Source: Candidatus Berkelbacteria bacterium (GTDB lineage: Bacteria; Patescibacteriota; UBA1384; 2-12-FULL-50-11). From it: a DNA stretch of 44,109 bases. Location: contig JANLIQ010000076.1 in assembly GCA_024654065.1 (NCBI GenBank), positions 1 through 44,109 on the forward strand, given 5' to 3'. Both the position numbers and the translations under genes were made by a program. The notes beneath the pieces were generated by a model. It was not told where the DNA came from and searched no databases. It saw only the letters and a program-made list of their open reading frames with translations. Shown here in pieces: positions 18,601-24,973 of the stretch; the first letter of the stretch is position 1, and each line of letters begins with the position of its first letter.

Positions 18601-20154
18601 TCCATCAATCCCCTTGGTCGAACCAGTACGCTCGAGAATTTCGATAATGGTTGCTTCATTACTGTCACTGATAGATGTTGCGACGTTGTTGATAAATGTT
18701 TGTTGATTAAAGAAGCGGTCGTAGCCGAGCTGGAGCATAAAGCGATCAACAGTAAGTGCAAGCTTTTGAAGCTCTAAGAGAAATATTCCGGGGTCAAACT
18801 CTCCGTTTGCTTCGTTCGTAAAAACGGCCGCAATTTTATCAAGATGGACAATGTAGTCCTCTAGCCGCGACTGGAAACCGTCGGAACAGAACAAGAAATC
18901 AATATCGCCTTTTTGCCATAACTCTGGATCGAAAATATTGCCGATGCTCTGCAATCGATTTTCGCTGGCATCATCTACTATCTCTAATGATAGAAAGTCA
19001 CCCTCTTTAGATTTGATATCAGCAACTTTCGAGTATTTTTGAAGAGGAATAGCTAGTCCTATCTCGAGCAAGGCGAATAACTGTGGTGCTTTTAATGATT
19101 CTGGAAAGTTATTCGCGTTTTGCAAGCTGTCGAAGATTTTTTGGCTGGCTTCTTGGTATGCGATAATTTCGAAGGAAGTAGTCGTTGTATTTTCCGCGCT
19201 TGTTCGTATCATCTGCTTCTGTTCGTCTCGGCCATTATTTCTAATATGTCGCTGAACTAGGCGATAAGTCTCTTCCCTCCATTTGGCAAGGGCTTCTGTC
19301 GCAAGAAGTAAAGATCGAGCGTCGCCCGTCCTTGTTAAGTTTGTCGCCAACTCCTCAACAGCCTGTCGCTCCATCTTCGCTAATGCCTCAAATTCCCGAT
19401 AGAAAGGTTTTTCCTCTAGTTGCGTTAACTCTTGGGTTGACTCCTTAAACTCGGATGAGAGTGGACTCGATTCTTGAGAGATATTTTCTATATCAAGAAA
19501 GTATTTCAGTGACAAAATATTCAAACGCCTGTCTTCGAGACTCCCATGTGCAACGGACCAGCCACCTTCTTCTGTCTGAAGCCGCTCAAAGAGTGAAGCT
19601 CCGGCTAACGGATTATAGCCTGATTTTTCTAGGAAATTCACAACGCTGACCAAGTCGGCTTCTACTTCGTTCATTCGGTCAAGTCCGGCGTGTGATTTGA
19701 CCCGATCTAGCGCTCTCTTGCTAAGCCCTTTATTCATCTGTCGAGCGGCATGCCCGGCTTTAACATGCTGACCTTCATGGGCAAGAAGAGCCGCGAGCTC
19801 GTCTTCGGTTGTCACCTTTTGAAGAATTCCAGGGTGGATGATAATGTGGCCATCAGGCAGAGCAAAAGCGTTGGCGATCGAATTTCCTCGACTGACCCTT
19901 ACCTTGTAAAGACTATCTTCCCCAAACAGTCGACTGCTGATCTCATCAATTTTAGCTTGAGTCGGACTATCTTTTGGGGCAAATCCGTAAACCGCTTCTA
20001 GTATTTTGACTTCTTGGTTGCTTGCCGCCGATAAATAGCGTTCGTCTACATCTTCGTGAGTTGTTCCTTGCTCGTTAAGCTCCTTCGGTTGCAACGTAGA
20101 CTCGTCCGAAGGAGGGACGGCATGTAATCCCAGGTCTCGAGACTCTATACTCAT
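15655..20154 (-). CDS. Giant fusion: M48-type zinc protease plus UbiB-like kinase fold
   Basis: 1499 residues with no signal peptide or membrane segment, so probably cytoplasmic. Residues about 45-220 are an M48 peptidase: NAFALPDGHIIIHPGIL, zinc motif HEGQH (126-130), the third ligand in NEVEAD (Glu163), and the later SLEDRR motif. Residues about 230-1130 are long, acidic and helical, with no domain I recognise. Residues about 1139-1499 resemble the UbiB/ABC1 atypical kinases: LLGQ (1145-1148) where UbiB has KxGQ, GGGS (1198-1201) replacing the Ala-rich loop, Lys1220 in VVKVLNP, Glu near 1280, the catalytic loop HSDVHPGN (1367-1374), and LDRN (from 1386) in place of the DFG motif. Whether it phosphorylates anything is uncertain. 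UbiB proteins normally act in lipid/quinone metabolism and M48 enzymes are usually membrane-bound, so this soluble combination is unusual. A -10-like TACTAT (20163-20168) lies 8 nt before the ATG. It lies between rpoB and obg. Confidence 0.88.
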   Translation of the reverse strand: MSIESRDLGLHAVPPSDESTLQPKELNEQGTTHEDVDERYLSAASNQEVKILEAVYGFAPKDSPTQAKIDEISSRLFGEDSLYKVRVSRGNSIANAFALPDGHIIIHPGILQKVTTEDELAALLAHEGQHVKAGHAARQMNKGLSKRALDRVKSHAGLDRMNEVEADLVSVVNFLEKSGYNPLAGASLFERLQTEEGGWSVAHGSLEDRRLNILSLKYFLDIENISQESSPLSSEFKESTQELTQLEEKPFYREFEALAKMERQAVEELATNLTRTGDARSLLLATEALAKWREETYRLVQRHIRNNGRDEQKQMIRTSAENTTTTSFEIIAYQEASQKIFDSLQNANNFPESLKAPQLFALLEIGLAIPLQKYSKVADIKSKEGDFLSLEIVDDASENRLQSIGNIFDPELWQKGDIDFLFCSDGFQSRLEDYIVHLDKIAAVFTNEANGEFDPGIFLLELQKLALTVDRFMLQLGYDRFFNQQTFINNVATSISDSNEATIIEILERTGSTKGIDGVRRVLDSIVSKERVESDEFSQLLKQFNKTTGGSNEVSGDADEKIISYIATNMERFPTILRENCSSMAPMDASSTYLNILLALEEDDRLKIDNNQPESQARVLNLYKELMLDAGHYDINSSLWSDICNSTIRAFDSIYSQDDSEKEAALLELFKSLSDSYFEGSGQWMKGLYEWPNLFTNLMEKAIKLENEKAWSGLERWYQFTRFSWPRLNSDIYDVEKLLETIQEVIQKLWNPNLLPERKMLLADLFIDSDIRRRVKAFAANELAHGVTYGELKTLLFVDKKIGVGDSPELIDHLTENLAQTPAQMIEVQKYILDSYQESSKEIGTLTGADAVLEKILKDPSGSLLALTETREDEQGFARILIEHWWGVITKESDVAGRLDPSTLTYFDSPEKINSWIEDKPALRQDVDSYRGQLYVRIDDLLERLYRSNIVERHGIVRKLLTKPEDGVLNTRHNTMEVAHRLFDNHVKLKPERVQMVDEIMESLAGAANKDELYFLLSPLLARAILQRPTESADYRSIIKETIRDEYKQEGSGFEDELDRELPVEVPGYETLGDAAVEKTYRWSFHGKIGTENSERPINFGEQEVLRSLPEAYREGVIFEKMEESEAMIEVATTLGAPGVRFLQLLGQYVHIDPAVEQKFSAVYDSIKGQSKLSAFRTIQRERPDLLQEDSMLSARVGGGSLLTVYRHDNPSVETPTVVKVLNPNAEQRIRESMNLAHRTADRLIKKSPDNLHYKMVKEHLLADLEEWLLSDINDERFIENERQFNANWNGFKVEGSDYQIQVPRLDENSGKYVKVEEFIEGKNLTQFRVGDSTNYQEGILSEQDMKEVVRLVTSNYLYQIVSGVVHSDVHPGNFRITEDKKVAILDRNFYLELSDDDRQLFGSLTGDNVRGALAEYLLRQPENHDTTFSKEELMALLSNGVNSVSIAENPEGIFDLVTKIKEVGLKVPLRITLLLKNLYSLNNFAKNAGYNNLLEVLS

Positions 20155-20225
20155 TTAATCTTATAGTAGTGTTAAAACTGCTATACGAGAAGCTATGCAA
20201 TATCACGAATGTTGCGAAGATATGA

Positions 20226-21188
20226 TTAGACAATTTCAAGCAAGCGGGTCTGAAGCTCTTTTAGGTTAGCTCCAGTCGTGGCACTGACCAGAACTGCTTG
20301 AGGATATTTTTTCTGCATAGCTTTTGTTTCGTCAAGCGAGAGTAGGTCGGACTTATTGATGACCACCAATCGCGGTTTATCAAGTAAGGTCGGATCGTAC
20401 TTCTTTAGTTCAGTTAAAACGGAGTTTTCTGATCGCTTGAGTTCCGGCGCAGTACCATCGAGTACATGCAGCAGTACCTTGACGCGCTGGGTATGCTTGA
20501 GGAATTCCGCACCCAGCCCTTTGCCTCGATGAGCGCCTTCGATTAAGCCTGGTAGATCAACCAAGGTTAAGGATTGCTCGCCAAGCGGTAAGACCCCTAG
20601 AACTGGTTCAGTGGTGGAGAAATTATAGGCACCGATTCGGACATTAGCTCCAGTTAGAGCCTTGATTATTGACGATTTGCCCGAGCTTGGCTCGCCGATC
20701 AGGGCTACATCGGCTACTAATTGTAGCTCCAATTTAACATTCAAAACCTGTCCGGGCGTGCCTTTGGTGGCTTCGAATGGATTCTGATTGGTCGACGACA
20801 CAAAATGGACATTACCTAGTCCGCCCTGGCCGCCTCGAGCAATGACGATACTCTCGTCGCTAGTGGTTAAGTCGGCAATGACTCGATTATCAACAAGATT
20901 GATTACCCGAGTTCCGGTAGGAATAAGTAGCTCTAAGTCAGCGCCGGCCGAACCGGTCTTTCTTTTATTGGCGCCGTTGTGGCCCCGTTCGGCCTTAAAT
21001 GTTTTTCGAAAACGAAACGAGGCTAAGGTATCTAGGTTGTGAGTACTGCGCAAAATAATACTACCGCCCCGACCACCGTCGCCACCCTCAGGACCGCCCC
21101 TAGCCACAAACTTCTCTCTTCGCCACGCAATCACTCCATCGCCACCGTCACCAGCTTTGAGCTCAATCTCAACTGAATCTACCAACAT
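20226..21188 (-). CDS. obg: Obg-family GTPase
   Basis: 320 residues. The N-terminal Gly-rich Obg domain is clear (GDGGDGVIAWRREKFVARGG, then GGDGGRGGSI, and ARGGQGGLGN). The G domain has G1 GEPSSGKSS (about 165-173; the family more often has GxPNAGKS), G3 DLPGLIEGA, G4 NKSD and G5 SATTG. It ends right after the G domain, so the C-terminal OCT domain of Bacillus Obg is absent, as in many short Obg proteins. Obg binds 50S particles and acts in late ribosome assembly. Its ATG overlaps the preceding gene's stop as TAATG, which couples this conserved GTPase to a secreted surface protein. Confidence 0.96.
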   Translation of the reverse strand: MLVDSVEIELKAGDGGDGVIAWRREKFVARGGPEGGDGGRGGSIILRSTHNLDTLASFRFRKTFKAERGHNGANKRKTGSAGADLELLIPTGTRVINLVDNRVIADLTTSDESIVIARGGQGGLGNVHFVSSTNQNPFEATKGTPGQVLNVKLELQLVADVALIGEPSSGKSSIIKALTGANVRIGAYNFSTTEPVLGVLPLGEQSLTLVDLPGLIEGAHRGKGLGAEFLKHTQRVKVLLHVLDGTAPELKRSENSVLTELKKYDPTLLDKPRLVVINKSDLLSLDETKAMQKKYPQAVLVSATTGANLKELQTRLLEIV

Positions 21189-22552
21189 TAACTTGAGGTT
21201 CCGAAAACGATCTTCAACAATTCACGCAGGAGAACGGGCGGATTCTTAAGGATATTAGTGTCAGGGTTGATATTGAAGGTTTCGGTCAACAGACCGGGGT
21301 TTGGGAGTAAAATATTGCCTTTGGCTATAAAGATACCATTCACAGTTCCTTTTTTTATGTCGTTATTCCCAAAAATAATGTTGCCACCTAAGGAAATATA
21401 CGTTCCACAGTCAATTTTCAGATTGCCATTCGAAGGAGCCTCAAAGACAATGTCACCTTCTGTGATTAAGGCAAATCGCGTTCCAGAAGCACAAGAAACG
21501 CCACCAAGAAACTTGACTGGCATTGAACCTTCAGTCGCATGTCTTCTAACGGAAATTGTTCCTGCTCCAGAAAATGTAGTTCCCTTTTTTTCATCTTGAC
21601 CAATTTTGTAAAAACCATCAGGCGAATCAACAAAGACATTCCACAGCCTTCCCTCTGGAGGAGTCGAAAATGTATTCATATCTAGTTTATGTGGAATATA
21701 TTTATCGGCAGAGTTGAGGTTCCAATTTGCGTCATTATAGATAATAACCTCATTGGCATTATAAGATTTATTAGAATTAAATTGATTAATTAATGTAGAT
21801 CCAATTTTAGTCCAGTTAATGGTAGAAATACGATCTTTATCGTAATTAGAAATAGTTTCTCCATTCACGGATGTACCAACTAAATTTCCAACTGCTAGCG
21901 CGGATTCAGATTGAATGAAGCCGTCCAACGTTCCATTTAAAGCGGCTGTGTTACCACTAATAATAATTCCTTTATTAAGGGGGATTGTCTGGAACAGATA
22001 TGCAGATAAATTACGACTACCTCCTTTTACTGTAGTAATCGTCTTGAGACAAATATGAGTTGTGCCAACCCCGCATCCCGGTCCAGATAGGAAGGTAGTA
22101 GGATGAGATTGCCCTGATGGAGGATTCTCTAAATAGCTCTTCACCTTCTCGATATCTTCTTTACTAACGTCTGTATCAAATGTTAATCGGAAGTCTTTTA
22201 ACACAGGAAGTTCATCTTTCTCAATACCTTTAATGGATATCTTATAATATTCTCCATCAGCACCACCATTAATAATACTGGTGCTGATGGTATGGTTAGG
22301 AAAGCTACCCTGACCCTCAGTGAGGGTAAACTTATTATTATTGAAAGTGTAAGTAACCCCAGCTTTCGGAAAACGAAGTTTCGCTGGCATCATAATCAAT
22401 TTCGGGGGTAACTCAATGATAATCTGTGCTGTCCTTGGTGGTAGTCGTGAGAAAATAAACATGCTTCCCCCCGGTGGTGGTCCGTATGCTTTCGCCGACG
22501 GAATTAAGATAAAAATAAGTAGCAAGGAGAATAGAAACCGTTTAATCATCAT
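21188..22552 (-). CDS. Secreted surface protein, module B copy 1
   Basis: 454 residues with a clear signal peptide (MMIKRFLFSLLLIFILIPSAKA, then YGPPPGG). Two parts follow. The first (about 25-155) is beta-rich. The second (about 165-454) resembles a repeating-strand or beta-helix fold, with FSTPPEGRLW, TFSGAGTISV, GGNIIFGNN and VNGIFIAKGNILLP, ending in RELLKIVFGTSS. The second part is clearly related to the C-terminus of the 826-residue protein at 24974-27454, which ends in QELLRIVFTTSS. Its start overlaps by 11 nt the preceding membrane-anchored gene, and its stop overlaps obg. I infer export and a cell-surface or pilus-like role; no named family recognised. Confidence 0.8.
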   Translation of the reverse strand: MMIKRFLFSLLLIFILIPSAKAYGPPPGGSMFIFSRLPPRTAQIIIELPPKLIMMPAKLRFPKAGVTYTFNNNKFTLTEGQGSFPNHTISTSIINGGADGEYYKISIKGIEKDELPVLKDFRLTFDTDVSKEDIEKVKSYLENPPSGQSHPTTFLSGPGCGVGTTHICLKTITTVKGGSRNLSAYLFQTIPLNKGIIISGNTAALNGTLDGFIQSESALAVGNLVGTSVNGETISNYDKDRISTINWTKIGSTLINQFNSNKSYNANEVIIYNDANWNLNSADKYIPHKLDMNTFSTPPEGRLWNVFVDSPDGFYKIGQDEKKGTTFSGAGTISVRRHATEGSMPVKFLGGVSCASGTRFALITEGDIVFEAPSNGNLKIDCGTYISLGGNIIFGNNDIKKGTVNGIFIAKGNILLPNPGLLTETFNINPDTNILKNPPVLLRELLKIVFGTSS

Positions 22553-22904
22553 CGCATAACGTTGTTGTACAGTATCTTACTGTTCCCTGTATTCTAGGAA
22601 GTGCCACTAGCTTACCATTACTGTCTCTTTTCAAAGCTACTGCTCCGTAAGCATCGTACTTTGGAATATCTTCACCTTCTAGCTGATTAACTAAAAGAGG
22701 ATTTTCGGTATCGGCAGTTTGATCACTGACGTACCACTCCAAAGTAGTGCCATTGGAGGGCCCTCCTGTCATCGGACCCAGAAAACCTGTTCCACGAAAG
22801 TCGAAATATACAAATCCACCAATGACTATTGCAACCACAACGATAAGAGTTAAGTGGCGATGCATCTGATGTACGATTCTCTCTTCACGTTCTGCATGCT
22901 TCAT
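22542..22904 (-). CDS. Short membrane-anchored protein, module A copy 1
   Basis: 120 residues: a short charged N-terminus, MHRH, one transmembrane helix (about 19-36, LIVVVAIVIGGFVYF), then an exported-looking tail with Cys112 and Cys117. The helix region HRHLTLIVVVAIVIGG...FRG parallels HRHSFAIIGLGAILII...WKG in the 27451-27786 protein, and each is followed directly by a module B gene. It overlaps the next gene by 11 nt. A -10-like TACATT (minus, 22913-22918) is 8 nt before the ATG with no ribosome site, so the message may be leaderless. The next in-frame ATG, 13 codons on, is an alternative start. Confidence 0.75.
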   Translation of the reverse strand: MKHAEREERIVHQMHRHLTLIVVVAIVIGGFVYFDFRGTGFLGPMTGGPSNGTTLEWYVSDQTADTENPLLVNQLEGEDIPKYDAYGAVALKRDSNGKLVALPRIQGTVRYCTTTLCDDD

Positions 22905-22986
22905 CTATTACTAATGTAGCACTTAAGGCGCTTAGAAAAAACAATCCAAATCTTATCAGTCAACCTGAATGTATGATGATACTAAT

Positions 22987-23010
22987 AAAAAAGCCCCGAT
23001 AAATCGAGGC
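22987..23010 (-). terminator. Intrinsic terminator of the lipoprotein gene
   Basis: Minus strand GCCTCGAT-TT-ATCGGGGC (22993-23010) followed by TTTTTT. A second small CCCA/TGGG hairpin with a T-rich loop lies between it and the stop codon. Confidence 0.85.
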
Positions 23011-23029
23011 AAACCCAAAAAAAGTGGGC

Positions 23030-23770
23030 CTAGGGAATGTTGACGCCTGACAGTTTGTAATGAACTTTGGTCAGGAATGTGTTGGGACGACTGGGCCAGA
23101 TGTCTAGTGTGACGTCCTTTTCGATCGCATTCCTTAACTCATAAGACTGCGTGATGTAAAGGATTCGTTCCACCGGTGTACCGTTATTCACATTCGCCGG
23201 AGGCACGATCGTAACCGTGATTAAGATAACCTGATTCTGGTCGGCTCTCTTCACTACCGTTAGATTTACTCCAACCGGTTGACTGGAAGTTGAAAGCCGA
23301 ACAGTATTTGATGCGTCATCGATCTTAAGAACGACGTCGTAGTCAGCCGTAGTTGGCCAGTCAGAGGTAACAAGCGTAACTTCAGCCGTAACCTCCATCT
23401 CTACTCCGATTCCGATACTTAAGTCTCTTGTTTTTAATCTTCCCGCTCCATCATTAACCTGGGCAGTGAACTCGTAATAACGGAACTGATTGGGTACTCC
23501 TGAAATCTCACCGGTTTCAGAATTCAGGCTCAGACCATTCGGTAATAGTCCTTTGGCTATCGACCAACGGTACGGTAGCTTTCCGCCAGTAGCCCGTAGA
23601 AACTGGGAATAGTGTCGTCCTTCATTGCCCGACGGGAAGCTTGATGTGGTAATCGTCAGCTCGTTCGTCGCACCAGCACCACCACAACCAACCATGGAAG
23701 CTAGCAACAAAAGACCCACGACCATGAACATGCCTATCGCATAACAGGCGAGACTGTTTGTAATTTTCAT
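23030..23770 (-). CDS. Putative lipoprotein with a putative-Ig (He_PIG) domain
   Basis: 246 residues from ATG 23768-23770; GGAG at 23777-23780 supports this start over the longer frame to 23797. The N-terminus is a lipoprotein-like signal (hydrophobic stretch MFMVVGLLLLASMVGC, then GGAGAT). Residues about 40-115 match putative Ig-like surface domains: an opening SFPSGNEGRHYSQ, GLLPNGLSLNSETGEISGVP, and EFTAQVNDGAGRLKTRDLSI. The rest is beta-rich and unassigned. Expected location is the outer face of the membrane. It is a single-gene unit with its own promoter (23834-23862) and terminator. Confidence 0.8.
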   Translation of the reverse strand: MKITNSLACYAIGMFMVVGLLLLASMVGCGGAGATNELTITTSSFPSGNEGRHYSQFLRATGGKLPYRWSIAKGLLPNGLSLNSETGEISGVPNQFRYYEFTAQVNDGAGRLKTRDLSIGIGVEMEVTAEVTLVTSDWPTTADYDVVLKIDDASNTVRLSTSSQPVGVNLTVVKRADQNQVILITVTIVPPANVNNGTPVERILYITQSYELRNAIEKDVTLDIWPSRPNTFLTKVHYKLSGVNIP

Positions 23771-23833
23771 TATCGACTCCATGTGAAGATGCACCAAATC
23801 TCAAGGGCGTATCTGATGATCTAAGATGAGTGC

Positions 23834-23862
23834 AATGTAGCTCACCGACAATGAAGAGTCAA
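23834..23862 (-). promoter_or_regulatory. Promoter of the lipoprotein gene
   Basis: Minus strand TTGACT (23857-23862), 17-nt spacer, TACATT (23834-23839). Predicted start near 23827. Confidence 0.75.
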
Positions 23863-23889
23863 TGTGTATGTTTTCTGATTTGAAAATTT

Positions 23890-23916
23890 TAGAGTTTAGT
23901 TTAGCTCTAAACTCTA
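23890..23916. promoter_or_regulatory. 10-bp inverted repeat between divergent promoters
   Basis: TAGAGTTTAG (23890-23899) and CTAAACTCTA (23907-23916) are perfect inverted arms around a 7-nt loop. There is no T-run, so an operator is more likely than a terminator. It lies between the -35 boxes of the two divergent units. Confidence 0.45.
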
Positions 23917-23940
23917 TTCAGAAGAAATTTCCAGAATTGG

Positions 23941-23968
23941 TTGACAAATACAACGACTGAAGTACATT
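23941..23968 (+). promoter_or_regulatory. Promoter of the gene at 23975, leaderless geometry
   Basis: TTGACA (23941-23946), 16-nt spacer, TACATT (23963-23968). The ATG begins 6 nt after the -10 box, so transcription should start at or next to the first codon. Confidence 0.75.
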
Positions 23969-23974
23969 TGTTAT

Positions 23975-24664
23975 ATGAAGAACTATTTAACTAAATTTCT
24001 TAAAAAACTAAATCCTAATCAGAATGTTGTTATGGGACTAATTGGCTTGATTTTAGCATCTTTTGGAGCAATGTTATTAATGGGCTACACGCCCGCTAGT
24101 ATTACACACGGACAAACTGGAAGACCGTATACAAGTACGTGGAAAGCTCAAAAAGCCATTACTGTTTGTTGTTGGGGATCTAATAATGTCGAGGTTGGAA
24201 TAGGGATATCTGAGTGGCTAGTTGATGGAAAGATAGAAGGAGTCCCAGCATTTACAGAAACCTGGAAGACAAATGATCCTAGTGCTATTTTTGTTAAAAC
24301 TAACGCAGGCCATGGCGATAGGGTATTTGTTCCCTATCCTCCGAGTTCTAGCCATTTTGATGCTTCAAAGTGGTTACTCGGAGCGGTATTCACTGAAAGA
24401 GGATCAAGTGTTTTATACCTTAAAGAAAAGACAATAGATAGCTTACGAGCCGATTGGGAAATAACTAAGTGGAAAAGTAGGGCGGGTGGTAATGGAGGTG
24501 TGGCTTGTGACGGAGATGATATCGACTGTCGCTATGCGACAGGCGCATACGGCTGGACCGATAGTGAATCAATTGGTTCAGCCCGAAATTCATCCCAACC
24601 AACTGGTGGTGGTATATTCATGCCCCTTGAATGGACGGTGAATGGTACGCTTTTCCTCGAATAG
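23975..24664 (+). CDS. Membrane-anchored extracellular protein
   Basis: 229 residues: a basic N-terminus (KNYLTKFLKKLNPNQ), one transmembrane helix (about 19-37, VMGLIGLILASFGAMLLMG), then about 190 residues predicted outside the cell, with Cys pairs (VCCWG; VACDGDDIDC) that could form disulfides. The tail looks beta-rich with several Trp. No family recognised. Its AT-rich composition and plus-strand orientation set it apart from the surrounding surface genes. It overlaps the following gene by 23 nt and probably works with it. Confidence 0.75.
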   Translation: MKNYLTKFLKKLNPNQNVVMGLIGLILASFGAMLLMGYTPASITHGQTGRPYTSTWKAQKAITVCCWGSNNVEVGIGISEWLVDGKIEGVPAFTETWKTNDPSAIFVKTNAGHGDRVFVPYPPSSSHFDASKWLLGAVFTERGSSVLYLKEKTIDSLRADWEITKWKSRAGGNGGVACDGDDIDCRYATGAYGWTDSESIGSARNSSQPTGGGIFMPLEWTVNGTLFLE

Positions 24665-24959
24665 CTTGTTTTTTCGTCAATTGACATCAAGTGTTTTTGC
24701 GCTTGGTTCTTTGATATTTTTAATTGGAATCTTTCAGTTCGCAAGTGGATTGCCAAAGGTAGTTAGTGAGCTAACACCTTCCAGTTTAACTGAAAGAAAT
24801 ATTGCAATTAAAGCGGCTAAGGAGTCTGGGCGTACAGACTATAGTTATACTACTCATTTCATTCCGGGTATCGGAATTATTGCCAATCCCCAGGATTACT
24901 TGAATCAGATGAATACCAAGGTAAGTGAAGGAGAAACCCAGAGTAGTGAGACAAAATAA
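24642..24959 (+). CDS. Small membrane protein partnered with the gene at 23975
   Basis: 105 residues from ATG 24642, inside the end of the preceding gene. One hydrophobic helix (about 15-34, VFALGSLIFLIGIFQFASGL) is followed by a polar tail containing TTHFIPGIGIIANPQDYLNQ. No ribosome site is visible, which fits translational coupling. It ends 14 nt from the convergent gene's stop at 24974, and I see no terminator between them. No family recognised. Confidence 0.65.
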   Translation: MVRFSSNSLFFRQLTSSVFALGSLIFLIGIFQFASGLPKVVSELTPSSLTERNIAIKAAKESGRTDYSYTTHFIPGIGIIANPQDYLNQMNTKVSEGETQSSETK

Positions 24960-24973
24960 AAACGAGAAAAGGC

